Source: 39-52-133 sp035531075
GTDB taxonomy: Bacteria > Pseudomonadota > Gammaproteobacteria > Burkholderiales > Gallionellaceae
Length of the DNA: 64,000 nt
NCBI GenBank assembly: GCA_035531075.1
Contig: DATKTO010000032.1
Coordinates: 1 to 64,000, forward strand
Reading direction: 5' to 3'
Shown here: positions 8,290 through 18,228 of the stretch, one piece after another
Numbering within the stretch: position 1 is the first letter of the stretch
Layout: every line of letters starts with the position of its first letter
Notes under the pieces: generated by a model
Database searches by the model: none
What the model saw: the letters and a program-made list of their open reading frames with translations, nothing else
What the model was told of the DNA's origin: nothing
Position numbers and translations under genes: made by a program

Positions 8290-10023
8290 TCAGTACGGGA
8301 TGCTTATGTTAACAGCGGTATATCCTTGAGCGTCGCATTTCACCAGGCATGTTCCGCCAAGCGAAACAGCACGCGCGTTGATCGAGCGCGGAATAAAACT
8401 GGCAGGGTGGGTGTTTACATCGGGAGTTTCATTGGCAATTTCAAGCTGCAGCTGCTGGTTTTCGCACCGCAGGGAGATATTTGCGCGCCTGGCATGAGTA
8501 TGACGAAGTATATTGCTGAGACCTTCGGAAACGATCTGCAGGGCTGCGCCGGCAAGGCAGGAATTCACCCTTATTTCGGTGTCGCATTTAACCTGCACAT
8601 CGATTTCATAAAAGCGCTTGTAGCGCTCGGCCTGCTCGCCGATGGACTTAACGAGCGAGTCTCCGGCCAGTACCCTGTCTTCACGGAGGGTGGTCACGTA
8701 CTGGCGCAAGTCACGTATTGTCGACTCGGTCATGTATTGCAGTTCGCGGATCTCCTTGCTCAGGGGATTATCCGCTCCTGCCTGTCTGTGCAGTGCGTCC
8801 AGGCCCAGTTTTAGACCGATATAGGGTTGTATCGTGGTGTCGTGTATATCCAGCGAAATCGTGAAGCGCTCATGTTTGGCAGATTCAGCGACCAGATCAT
8901 CCATCAACTGCAAATTTTCGACAACGCGCGCAATCGCAGTGAGCAGCTGCGCAATGAATTCGACATCGGCATGCGAAAATGCCTGTTTCTGCGGAATGAT
9001 AAAAACACGGCCCGCGGTTCCATCCTGCTGGATATAGGGAAGGGAGAGGAAGTTGCGTGTGTCAAGCAGCCTGGCCAAGGCAGCGCATTGCCCGGACAAG
9101 GCCGAGTCTGGCTGAGTCGCGCATGCCCTGGGCATATAGCGGCCCCACCACGCATGGTGCTGCTCGTAGCAGACAGAAAAAGCAGGCGGGAGACTCAAGA
9201 GTTGTTTTGCCGTGTCCTTATCCAGCGGGTTTGAATTATTTGAGTCCCGACTAATCGCCATGCGTTGAATCGAACCCGCCTGCTCGCGCCGCTGCCGTGC
9301 AACGGAATAGGATAGATAGACAGGGGGGGAAGTCTGACGTTTCACGACGAGTATGCAAGTGCTGGCCTCGAAGAAATCAAGTATCCGTTCAAGATTGACT
9401 CTGATCGCATGATCGTAACCAAACCGCGGATCGGTTTGGCTGTTGACTGCCTGAAGCAGGCGCATGCGTCGTCGCTGAGTGATTTCGTGCCCGCCCCAAT
9501 AGGAAATCATGTAGCCGAGGGTAAGCAGAAATATCGGGCGCAGCAGGGTCTGGTCGAAACGGAAGGCGGCGGCGGGATCGAACCACAGGCTGGACAGGAT
9601 AAACAAAATGACAGACGCGCCCGTCACCAGCAAGCCTTGCCGAAAGCCGCTGGAGAAAGAAGCCGACAAAATAGCGAATAAAAAGAATGAAGCAAACAAG
9701 CTGTTGCTGCCCTGGGTCAGGGTGACCAGGTAAGCGCAGAACAGCACATCTCCCCAGTGAGTATTGCGCGGTGGCGACGCGGCAGGATCGCGTCTGAAGG
9801 CCATGATGAAGAGCACCACGCTCCACATCCCGTATACAAGCAGTGAACTGTAAGCCAGTGCGGAAAAAGCGGCGGGCCGGGTCGGATCAACATACACAAC
9901 AAGCAGGGCAGAAAAGGCCAGGATGCCCCTCATCACCGCGATCATCCGTACGTCAAGCGAACTGCCGGGAACGAGAGTGCCGGTCATGGTTGTGGCTGTT
10001 ATGGCTTGATTGGCTGCAGACAT
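8290..10023 (-). CDS. NarX/DegS-type sensor histidine kinase with atypical ATPase domain
   Basis: A 577-residue membrane sensor kinase. The start at 10023 is fixed by GAAGGA about six bases upstream. About six hydrophobic helices occupy residues 25-190, followed by a GAF-like region and a HisKA_3 dimerisation domain with the HDxxxQ motif at H394 (DIHDTTIQ). The HATPase domain keeps an N box (IVSEGLSNILRHTH) but the usual acidic G1 box DxGxG is replaced by IANETPDVNTH, and the G2 box reads PRSINAR. It may therefore bind ATP weakly, act mainly as a phosphatase, or need a partner. It is co-translated with the regulator at 7581-8288. Confidence 0.85.
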   Translation of the reverse strand: MSAANQAITATTMTGTLVPGSSLDVRMIAVMRGILAFSALLVVYVDPTRPAAFSALAYSSLLVYGMWSVVLFIMAFRRDPAASPPRNTHWGDVLFCAYLVTLTQGSNSLFASFFLFAILSASFSSGFRQGLLVTGASVILFILSSLWFDPAAAFRFDQTLLRPIFLLTLGYMISYWGGHEITQRRRMRLLQAVNSQTDPRFGYDHAIRVNLERILDFFEASTCILVVKRQTSPPVYLSYSVARQRREQAGSIQRMAISRDSNNSNPLDKDTAKQLLSLPPAFSVCYEQHHAWWGRYMPRACATQPDSALSGQCAALARLLDTRNFLSLPYIQQDGTAGRVFIIPQKQAFSHADVEFIAQLLTAIARVVENLQLMDDLVAESAKHERFTISLDIHDTTIQPYIGLKLGLDALHRQAGADNPLSKEIRELQYMTESTIRDLRQYVTTLREDRVLAGDSLVKSIGEQAERYKRFYEIDVQVKCDTEIRVNSCLAGAALQIVSEGLSNILRHTHARRANISLRCENQQLQLEIANETPDVNTHPASFIPRSINARAVSLGGTCLVKCDAQGYTAVNISIPY

Positions 10024-10198
10024 GGGTTCCTTCGTGTATTCGTTGCTGTATTCGGTTTCCATGAACATGGAAGCCGGGTTTAACGTTACCCGTGAGATTT
10101 GCACGATTTCCTGCATGCCCAATATAGTTACGCTTTCCCGGAAAAAAAGTATTTTCCGCTCATGCCGGAATTATTTCTCAGGCGTAGATTTCGTTGAC

Positions 10199-10543
10199 AT
10201 GGGAATCGACAAAAGAAACGAGACGCGGGTGAATATTGCAATCGACTTCAATCTCGATGGAGGTGAACTCGAAGGTGCCGAGTTGGGCTGTACGCGCGAT
10301 ATCAGTGAATCCGGTATCTATTTTGTGACAAACATCGAATTAACAATAGGCAGCCTGATCGGCTTCGGCATTGAGTACGAAGCCATGGATGGCTGGAAGA
10401 TGCTAAAGGGTGTCGGGCGGATTTTGCGTATCGACTTTCTGGGTGACCAGGTAGGTGGGGCCGCAAGGATCATTGAGGCGCAATTCGAAGAAAGCTCCGA
10501 AAATATTTACCTGAGAAATGACGGGCAATGGCTGGCAAGATAG
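10199..10543 (+). CDS. PilZ-domain protein
   Basis: A 114-residue protein consisting essentially of a single PilZ domain, the classical c-di-GMP receptor. The RxxxR motif appears near the start (KRNETRVN, residues 5-12) and a DxSxxG motif as TRDISESGIYF. I placed the start at the ATG at 10199 because it begins right before the binding motif; the frame is open further upstream to 10010 but that would overlap the divergent kinase start. The ribosome binding site is weak, so the start is less sure than the domain. It may couple c-di-GMP to motility or pili, consistent with the HD-GYP protein elsewhere in the window. Confidence 0.75.
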   Translation: MGIDKRNETRVNIAIDFNLDGGELEGAELGCTRDISESGIYFVTNIELTIGSLIGFGIEYEAMDGWKMLKGVGRILRIDFLGDQVGGAARIIEAQFEESSENIYLRNDGQWLAR

Positions 10544-10645
10544 CCGCCTGCGGCGATGATGGAACAGCTGCTGTCGTGCGCATGACCCGGTCAACGGCCC
10601 GAAAATCAACAAATTTTCATAACATGCTGATTATGTAAAATAATA

Positions 10646-11512
10646 TCAGTCGCTCTCGAGCCTGTCGTTGGCGGTGAAGGTCCAGGTGCGCACAATGCTC
10701 AAGATGTCCGTGTCCTTGCGGATGTCCTCGGGGAAGGGCGCGTAGGGAGCCGCCAATTTGACGATGCGCACGGCAGCTGCATCCAGAATGCGCTGTCCCG
10801 AGGACTTGGTCACTTCCACGCTTTCCACGCTGCCGTTTGAGCGGATGGAAACGGTCAGGCGCAACTGGCCGAAGATCTTTTGCTGGCGTGCCTGCGTCGG
10901 ATAGTTGAGGTTGCCGATACGCTCCACTTTGATGCGCCAGTCTTCTATGTACTGTGCGTAACGGTACTCCTGGGTGCTCGCGCCGATAAACTTGCGCTGC
11001 GGCATTTTTTGGTAGGCATTGAAATCCCGGTTGATCTGGGCTTCCAGCCGCGCGATTTCGAGTGCGCGATCCATCAGGTCGCGGCCATCCTTGTTGCTGC
11101 CATCTTTGCGCTGTTTTTCGGTAAGCTCCTGCGGCACGATGTGCTTGCTCTTCGCCTGGGTGATCAGTTTCTTGACCTGCTGTTCCAGTTTCTGCAGGCG
11201 CTGAGTGGACTGTTCCTGCGTGAATTGCCTGTCATCGCTGATGTTGGGCAGGGGGCTGCTGGCGCGTTTGTTGTCCGTGGTGTTGCCGCCGCCATCAAGA
11301 TTGTGTTGTGCCAGCGCATCGGCCTTGAGCGGACGCGACCTCGACTTGCTGTTAACCAGCACGACTTCCAGCGGCTGCAAAAAATTCTGGCTCTTGCCCG
11401 GGTCGGGCAAGACAAAGCCAATCCCGAACAGCACGAAGGCATGAAAGCCCAGCGAAAACGCCAGCGGTATTGCCAGAGGCCGTTTGAGACTGGCAAGCAT
11501 TACACTGCGCAT
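10646..11512 (-). CDS. tonB: TonB-family energy transducer
   Basis: A 288-residue TonB-like protein. An N-terminal transmembrane anchor (about residues 12-35) is followed by a charged, partly coiled-coil periplasmic linker (about 85-160), which lacks the usual Pro-Glu/Pro-Lys repeats. The C-terminal TonB domain (about 185-280) contains YPTQARQQKIFGQLRL and a typical GSVESVEV strand. It would transmit proton-motive force from ExbB/ExbD to outer-membrane receptors. No exbBD is adjacent. Its ATG overlaps the stop of the RNB ribonuclease gene by one base (TAATG), so translation is coupled. The linker composition could also suit a TolA-like role. Confidence 0.75.
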   Translation of the reverse strand: MRSVMLASLKRPLAIPLAFSLGFHAFVLFGIGFVLPDPGKSQNFLQPLEVVLVNSKSRSRPLKADALAQHNLDGGGNTTDNKRASSPLPNISDDRQFTQEQSTQRLQKLEQQVKKLITQAKSKHIVPQELTEKQRKDGSNKDGRDLMDRALEIARLEAQINRDFNAYQKMPQRKFIGASTQEYRYAQYIEDWRIKVERIGNLNYPTQARQQKIFGQLRLTVSIRSNGSVESVEVTKSSGQRILDAAAVRIVKLAAPYAPFPEDIRKDTDILSIVRTWTFTANDRLESD

Positions 11513-13386
11513 TACGCTGCCACCTCCACCGCTTCCACTGTGGCTGCCGTCGCCGCAGAGACAAAGCGCGCATTGAACGTCAATTCGAGCAGGTCAATGT
11601 CTTCCAGCTCCAGTTTCACCAGGGTATTCGCGGGCAGCTCCGGAATGGATGGGAAGCGCCCGACCAGCGGAATGCCGGAAAAGCGAACCAGATTTTCGCG
11701 GATCAGTGCGCCTTCGAGATGCTGAATTTTTTCCTGGATCAGCCAGCGCAGGCACCAGTAGCGTTCCATCTGGCGCTGGAAATCATTGTAGGCTGTGTAG
11801 GCCGCATCAAAATTGCTTAGCACGGTGAACAGCGCGGTATCATTTTTGGCATAAACCGGCGGCTCATTTTTCAGCAGCTGAATGATCTGGCGCTGGTTGA
11901 CCAGATCGATATAGCGGCGCAAGGGAGAGCTTGACCACATGTATTGCGCAACGCCCAGACCCTGGTGCGGCGCGGCCACCGTGCTCATTTTGACCTTGCC
12001 GTTGTTCTGCGTGCGGTAGATGCCCGCCACCTCGTTATCGGCCAGCAGCTTGCCCCAGGTGCTGTTGACGAAAATCATCAGCTCGGACACCACCTTGTCT
12101 ATCGGCGAGCCGCGCAGGCGATTGGTGATGGTGACCACATCATCTACCACCGTAAAGTTGTAATCGACTTGCTGCGCATTGCGCTCGTCCGCCTTGCCGC
12201 GTGCCGCCTCCAGCTTGTGCGACAGGTTCCACAGCAGGGTGAGTTCGCTGGCGTAGGGATAATCCAGCTTGCACTCCGCCAGGGTGTTTTCGTTGAACAG
12301 GGGTTCCAGCGTGTCGTGGCGCAGGTTGGCGGAAATATGCAGCCGCTCAAGGCGGTTTTCGGTGCCGAGCACGGCCAGCGTGCCGGAATCCACTTCCATG
12401 TAACACGACAGCGCCGGGCAGACCTTGTCCGCGCACAGGGTAAATTCCTGCACCACGTTTTCGGGCAGCATGGTGATCTTGGAACCCGGCATATACACGG
12501 TAGACAGGCGCGCGGCGGCGATGTCATCTACCGCTGTGCCGGGCGTGATGCCCAGCGCAGGTGCGGCGATATGGATGCCGATGCGCCAGTTGCCGTTGGG
12601 CAGCTGTGCGACCGAGAAGGCATCGTCAATTTCCGTGGTGGAGGCATCGTCAATGCTGAAGGCAGTCACCTCGGCCAGCGGCAGCTCGGGGTGAGGTTCG
12701 ACCGTCACCTCGGGGAAGCCCGTGCCGCGCGGGAAATTTTCCAGCAGGAAGCGGTTTAAATGGTAATCCCTGGTGGAGGGGATGCCGCCACAGCGCTGCA
12801 ACAAATGCGCAGGGGACAAATGCGTGGCGGCACAGGCCGCTTCCAGCGCTTTCACCTCCAGCGTGTTGCGGTCCGGGCTGTAGAGAAGGTGAGCAAGCTT
12901 GTCCGCGAATTCAGGCGGCAGGGTAAACGCACTCAGCTCTGTCGTGTAGCGTGCCAGCAATTCCGCCTGCACGCGTTTCTTTTCGCTGCTTGCCAGCGCC
13001 GACTTGAGCGCATCCGGCGGGGCGGCCTTGTAGTGGCCCTTGCCCTTCTTGTAAAAATACATCGGCGCGGAATGCAGGCGGATGACAATGCCTGCGGCCT
13101 CAACCGGGGTGGGGGGATGGCCAAAATATTCGGCGGCGAGGGCGTCAAAGCCAAATTCTTCGGCAGGGCAGGATTCCCACAGGAACTCCACGTCAACCTC
13201 GGCAGCAAGCAGCTCTGCCTGCGCCATAAATTCGCCCAGCGCGGGTTTTTCAAAGCGCAACAGCACATTGGCGCCCTTGATCTTGCTGCGCTTGCCCTGA
13301 ATGCTTTCAATCTGCAGCGAGGTTTCGTTGTCAGTCATGATGCTGCCGACTTTAAAGCTGCCGTCTTCTTCGTAAAATATATTCAT
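11512..13386 (-). CDS. RNB-domain 3'-5' exoribonuclease (RNase II/R family)
   Basis: A 624-residue ribonuclease of the RNase II superfamily. The catalytic block is seen near residues 245-262 (FSIDDASTTEIDDAFSV), with the acidic residues that bind the two magnesium ions, and the RNB signature RRYIDLVNQRQI lies around 495-506. The N-terminal portion differs from E. coli RNase II/R and the C-terminal S1 region is short, as in the betaproteobacterial VacB-like branch. It degrades single-stranded RNA from the 3' end. It begins divergently from yebC and is translationally coupled to tonB, an odd pairing with no obvious functional link. Confidence 0.87.
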   Translation of the reverse strand: MNIFYEEDGSFKVGSIMTDNETSLQIESIQGKRSKIKGANVLLRFEKPALGEFMAQAELLAAEVDVEFLWESCPAEEFGFDALAAEYFGHPPTPVEAAGIVIRLHSAPMYFYKKGKGHYKAAPPDALKSALASSEKKRVQAELLARYTTELSAFTLPPEFADKLAHLLYSPDRNTLEVKALEAACAATHLSPAHLLQRCGGIPSTRDYHLNRFLLENFPRGTGFPEVTVEPHPELPLAEVTAFSIDDASTTEIDDAFSVAQLPNGNWRIGIHIAAPALGITPGTAVDDIAAARLSTVYMPGSKITMLPENVVQEFTLCADKVCPALSCYMEVDSGTLAVLGTENRLERLHISANLRHDTLEPLFNENTLAECKLDYPYASELTLLWNLSHKLEAARGKADERNAQQVDYNFTVVDDVVTITNRLRGSPIDKVVSELMIFVNSTWGKLLADNEVAGIYRTQNNGKVKMSTVAAPHQGLGVAQYMWSSSPLRRYIDLVNQRQIIQLLKNEPPVYAKNDTALFTVLSNFDAAYTAYNDFQRQMERYWCLRWLIQEKIQHLEGALIRENLVRFSGIPLVGRFPSIPELPANTLVKLELEDIDLLELTFNARFVSAATAATVEAVEVAA

Positions 13387-13522
13387 CGTGTGTTACTGCC
13401 GCAGTCGTGCTGGAACGAGTTGAACCAAGGCAGGGATAGATTGGGAGTCATAAAATAATGCGTGATTATAACCGAGAGGCGCTCACAATTATGACGATGC
13501 AATGTTCCTGGTGATTAGAATT

Positions 13523-13550
13523 TTGGCTTGCAGCCCTTAAATGTTAGTAT
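13523..13550 (+). promoter_or_regulatory. Probable promoter of yebC
   Basis: TTGGCT (13523-13528), a 16-bp spacer and TAGTAT (13545-13550) lie about 60 bp before the yebC ATG, within the 224-bp gap shared with the divergent ribonuclease gene. The match is moderate; a second, minus-strand promoter must also be present but is not clear. Confidence 0.4.
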
Positions 13551-13610
13551 TCGCTATTGTTCTAAATACGAAGCCACGTCTAAAAAGCATGGAAACGAAC
13601 GGAGAGTGTC

Positions 13611-14339
13611 ATGGCAGGTCATAGCAAGTGGGCAAATATCCAGCACCGCAAAGGCAAGCAGGATTCCAAGCGCGGCAAGATTTTTACGCGTCTGATCAAG
13701 GAGATAACGGTGGCGGCGCGCATGGGCGACAGCGATCCGGCGGGCAATCCGCGCCTGCGTCTGGCGATGGAAAAAGCCTATGCGCAGAACATGCCCAAGG
13801 ATAACGTGGAACGCGCCATCAAGCGCGGCAGCGGCGAGCTGGAGGGTGTCAACTACACCGAGATACGCTATGAAGGCTACGGCATCAACGGCGCGGCGGT
13901 GATTGTGGACTGCATGACGGACAACAAGACCCGCACCGTGGCCGATGTGCGCCATGCCTTCAGCAAATATGGCGGCAATCTCGGCACCGATGGCTCGGTG
14001 TCATTCTTGTTCAAGCATTGCGGGCAGATGTTTTTTGCCCCCGGCACCAATGAGGATGCGCTGATGGAAGTGGCACTGGATGCCGGCGCGGAAGATGTGC
14101 TGAGCCACGACGACGGCAGCCTGGAAGTGATCACCGGGCCGCATGATTTTGCCGATGTGAAACAGCGCCTGGAAGCGGCCGGTTTCAAGTCTGAAATGGC
14201 CGAGGTGGTGATGAAGCCGGCGGTGGAAGTCAGCTTTACCGGTGACGATGCGGTGAAAATGCAGAAGTTGCTGGATGCGCTGGAAGACCTCGATGATGTA
14301 CAGGAAGTGTATACCAACGCGGTGATTGAAGAAGATTAG
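13611..14339 (+). CDS. yebC: YebC/PmpR-family protein
   Basis: A 242-residue protein of the YebC (TACO1-like) family, full length for the family. The N-terminal signature is intact (MAGHSKWANIQHRKGKQD). Members bind DNA as regulators (PmpR in Pseudomonas) or assist translation of proline-rich stretches at the ribosome. The start has a good GGAGAG just upstream. It lies directly before ruvCAB, the usual neighbourhood in Proteobacteria, although a 139-bp gap with a palindromic repeat separates it from ruvC. Confidence 0.93.
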   Translation: MAGHSKWANIQHRKGKQDSKRGKIFTRLIKEITVAARMGDSDPAGNPRLRLAMEKAYAQNMPKDNVERAIKRGSGELEGVNYTEIRYEGYGINGAAVIVDCMTDNKTRTVADVRHAFSKYGGNLGTDGSVSFLFKHCGQMFFAPGTNEDALMEVALDAGAEDVLSHDDGSLEVITGPHDFADVKQRLEAAGFKSEMAEVVMKPAVEVSFTGDDAVKMQKLLDALEDLDDVQEVYTNAVIEED

Positions 14340-14350
14340 CGTGATTTTAA

Positions 14351-14394
14351 GTAGGGTGCGTCATACGCACCATGGTGCGCACGGCGCACCCTAC
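14351..14394. repeat. 44-bp dispersed palindrome, copy 1
   Basis: The element begins GTAGGGTGCG and ends CGCACCCTAC, a perfect inverted pair, with a second palindrome GCACCATGGTGC in the middle. It matches the copy at 40840-40883 at 42 of 44 positions. It lies between yebC and ruvC and would form a long hairpin in DNA or RNA. Similar palindromes are common in intergenic regions of betaproteobacteria. Confidence 0.85.
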
Positions 14395-14478
14395 AATAGG
14401 CATACATGCTTTCAATAAGTGATATTTGATTCAAAAGGGATAAGGTGGGAATAGCGATAGCCAAGTTTTTATGCTGCG

Positions 14479-15015
14479 ATGAATAAATCCACATCAATTC
14501 GCATTTTGGGTATCGATCCCGGCCTGCGTATCACCGGCTTTGGCGTGATCGACAAAGCCGGACAGAAGCTCAGCTACGTAGCGAGCGGCTGCATCAAAAC
14601 TCCAGCGGGTGATTTGCCGCCGCGTCTGAAAGTCATCCTTGAGTCGCTGGCGGAAGTGATTGCCACCTATCAGCCGCAGCAGGTGTCGGTGGAGAAGGTC
14701 TTTGTCAACGTCAATCCCCAGTCCACCTTGCTGCTCGGGCAGGCGCGCGGCGCGGCGATATGCGCTGCGGTGCTGGCGAATTTGAGTGTGGCGGAATACA
14801 CCGCGTTGCAGGTGAAACAATCGGTGGTCGGCAATGGTCATGCCGACAAGGAGCAGGTACAGGACATGGTGCAGCGCCTGCTGGCGCTGGATGGCAAGCC
14901 GGGTGCGGATGCGGCAGACGCGCTGGCCTGTGCGATATGCCATGCGCATGCAGGCACGGGGCTGGGAAAAATGTCTACGCTGGGGATGCGCGTAAAAAAT
15001 GGCAGGTTAGTGTGA
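14479..15015 (+). CDS. ruvC: Holliday junction resolvase RuvC
   Basis: A 178-residue RNase H-fold endonuclease that cuts Holliday junctions symmetrically during recombination. The four catalytic acids are visible: D13 (GIDPGL), E72 (SVEKVF), D144 and D147 (ADAADALA). Length is normal. It is the first gene of ruvC-ruvA-ruvB, with ruvA starting 13 bases after its stop. No clear Shine-Dalgarno precedes the ATG. Confidence 0.96.
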   Translation: MNKSTSIRILGIDPGLRITGFGVIDKAGQKLSYVASGCIKTPAGDLPPRLKVILESLAEVIATYQPQQVSVEKVFVNVNPQSTLLLGQARGAAICAAVLANLSVAEYTALQVKQSVVGNGHADKEQVQDMVQRLLALDGKPGADAADALACAICHAHAGTGLGKMSTLGMRVKNGRLV

Positions 15016-15028
15016 AGGTAAAAAATTA

Positions 15029-15603
15029 ATGATAGGTCGTTTGACGGGTGTATTGCTGGAAAAAAATCCGCCGCAGATTCTGCTGGATGTGCAGGGCGTG
15101 GGCTATGAGGTGGATGTGCCGATGAGCACGTTCTACAACCTTCCCGGGCTGAACGAGCGCGTGGTGCTGCACACCGTGATGGTGGTGCGCGAAGACGCGC
15201 AGTTGCTGTATGGCTTTGGTTCGCATGAAGAGCGCGCGGCGTTTCGCCAGCTACTGAAAATCAGCGGGGTGGGCCCCAAAATGGCGCTGTCGGTGCTGTC
15301 CGGCTTGAGCCTGGCTGATCTTGCCTCTGCCGTGGTGAACAAGGATATCGGACGCATGACCAAGATTCCCGGCGTCGGCAAGAAAACCGCCGAGCGCCTG
15401 TTGCTGGAACTGCAGGGCAAGTTTACCGCGCTGCCTGCCAGTGTTGCCAGGGGGGCTGTATCGTCGCATGCGGACGATATCGTTAATGCCCTGCTGGCCT
15501 TGGGCTACAACGAAAAAGAAGCGGACTGGGCCGCCAGGCAATTGCCCGCCGAAGCGGGCGTGTCGGACGGTATTCGCCAGGCCTTGAAATTTTTATCTAA
15601 ATC

Positions 15604-15607
<4 letters not shown>
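15029..15607 (+). CDS. ruvA: Holliday junction DNA helicase subunit RuvA
   Basis: A 192-residue DNA-binding subunit that forms a tetramer on four-way junctions and loads RuvB. An N-terminal OB fold (MIGRLTGVLLEKNPPQILLD) is followed by two helix-hairpin-helix motifs (ISGVGPKMALSVL and IPGVGKKTAERLL, near residues 75-125) and a C-terminal RuvB-contact domain (about 145-192). It overlaps ruvB by four bases (ATGA), so the two are translationally coupled. Confidence 0.96.
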
Positions 15608-16667
<1,060 letters not shown>

Positions 16668-16671
<4 letters not shown>

Positions 16672-17084
16672 CTAAACATGCGCAAGTATTCACTTTGCCG
16701 GTCAGGGTGTATTTTCAGGATACGGACGCCGGCGGGGTGGTGTATCACGCCAGTTATGTGAACTTTATGGAGCGCGCGCGGACTGAGTGGATGCGCGGCT
16801 TTGGTTTTAGCAACGCCGGCTTGATGAAGGAGCTGGGGGTGGTGTTTGTGGTGCGCTCGCTCAAGCTGGATTATCTCAAGCCTGCACTGCTGGATGATTT
16901 ACTCAATGTCAGTGTGCAACTGAAGGCGATCGGACGCAGCCGCGTCACCCTGCACCAGATGATGATGCGCGGTGAAGAAATACTGGTTGAGGCGGAGATC
17001 CATCTGGTGAGCGTGTCGATGGAAAGTTTCAAGCCGGTCAGTGTGCCGGAAGTGTTGCGTGAGCAATGGAAGCGTTTCGTTTAA
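16668..17084 (+). CDS. ybgC: Tol-Pal system-associated acyl-CoA thioesterase YbgC
   Basis: A 138-residue 4-hydroxybenzoyl-CoA-type hotdog thioesterase. The active-site aspartate sits in YFQDTDAGGVVYHASYVNF near the N-terminus. YbgC acts on acyl-CoA/ACP substrates and is linked to phospholipid metabolism next to the Tol-Pal complex. I prefer the TTG at 16668, which overlaps the ruvB stop and has GGGAG seven bases upstream; an in-frame ATG at 16644 lies inside ruvB and would add eight residues not usual for the family. It begins the ybgC-tolQRAB-pal-cpoB series. Confidence 0.9.
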
Positions 17085-17135
17085 TTTTTAATAACTATAT
17101 GTTTTTATTGAGTAATTTATAAGGGTGTTTACGGT

Positions 17136-17810
17136 ATGGATGCAACGCAAAATTTGTCGCTGATGCCCTTGATACAGGATGCCAGTCTGCCGGTGCAGAT
17201 GGTGATGGGCCTGTTGCTGCTGGTGTCGCTGATGTCGTGGTGGTTTATCTTCCTGAAGATGTTTGCCATCCGCCAGGCCAAGAGCCAGAGCGATGTGTTT
17301 GAGGAGGCCTTCTGGGGGCATCCTGACCTTGCCAGACTGTACAAGGATTTTCTGGATGAGCGTGAAACGGCGGGCAGCCTGGAGCGGATTTTTGCCGCAG
17401 GCTATTCAGAATTTGTGAAACTGAAGAAGAAGCATGACATGGACAACACTGCGGTGATGGATGGCGCGCGCCGCGCCATGCGCGCGACCTATCAGCGTGA
17501 AATGGACATGCTGGAATCGCATTTGTCCTTTCTTGCCACCGTGGGCTCGGTGAGTCCGTATGTGGGCCTGCTGGGTACGGTGTGGGGCATCATGAATGCG
17601 TTCCGCGGGCTGGCCAATGTGGGGCAGGCCACGTTGGGCCATGTGGCACCGGGTATCGCCGAAGCCTTGATCGCCACTGCAATGGGTTTGTTTGCGGCGA
17701 TTCCGGCGGTGGTGGCATACAACCGTTTTGCGCATGACACTGGGCGTTTGTCGTCGCGCTTCGAAAGCTTTATGGAAGAATTTTCCAACGTACTGCAGCG
17801 CCAGCCATGA
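17136..17810 (+). CDS. tolQ: Tol-Pal proton channel subunit TolQ
   Basis: A 224-residue inner-membrane protein of the MotA/TolQ/ExbB family with three transmembrane helices (about 20-42, 135-157, 170-195). With TolR it forms the proton channel that energises TolA during outer-membrane constriction at division. The conserved segment VGLLGTVWGIMNAF, near residues 144-157, is present. It overlaps tolR by four bases. Confidence 0.95.
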   Translation: MDATQNLSLMPLIQDASLPVQMVMGLLLLVSLMSWWFIFLKMFAIRQAKSQSDVFEEAFWGHPDLARLYKDFLDERETAGSLERIFAAGYSEFVKLKKKHDMDNTAVMDGARRAMRATYQREMDMLESHLSFLATVGSVSPYVGLLGTVWGIMNAFRGLANVGQATLGHVAPGIAEALIATAMGLFAAIPAVVAYNRFAHDTGRLSSRFESFMEEFSNVLQRQP

Positions 17811-18226
17811 GCATTAATCGCCGATCATCGCTGCGCCCCATGAGCGCGATCAATGTGGTGCCCTACATTGACGTGATGCTGGTGCTGCTGGTGATATTCA
17901 TGATCACCGCACCGCTGATGAATCCGGGCCAGGTTGATTTGCCCAGCATAGGCAAGTCGTCGGCGCCGCCAGCCTCGCCGCTGGAAGTGATCATCAGGAA
18001 AGATGCCTCACTGGCATTGCGTGATTTGGGCAAGGGCGGGATAGAGATTGCCGTGTCGCGGGACGAGTTGATTGCGCAGCTGAAACTGAAGCAGATAAAA
18101 AACGCGAACCAGCCGGTGGTGATCTCCGCCGATAAAAATGTGCGCTATGAAGAAGTCATCAAAGTCATGGACTTGTTGCAGCAGCAGCAAATCAAAAAAG
18201 TGGGGCTGCTGGCAAAAGCCAGGTAA
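17807..18226 (+). CDS. tolR: Tol-Pal subunit TolR
   Basis: A 139-residue bitopic protein of the ExbD/TolR family. The single membrane helix contains the essential proton-carrying aspartate (VPYIDVMLVLLVIFMIT, Asp near residue 23), followed by a periplasmic dimerisation domain. It works with TolQ to drive TolA. Normal length; tolA starts two bases after the stop. Confidence 0.95.
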   Translation: MSINRRSSLRPMSAINVVPYIDVMLVLLVIFMITAPLMNPGQVDLPSIGKSSAPPASPLEVIIRKDASLALRDLGKGGIEIAVSRDELIAQLKLKQIKNANQPVVISADKNVRYEEVIKVMDLLQQQQIKKVGLLAKAR

Positions 18227-18228
18227 AC

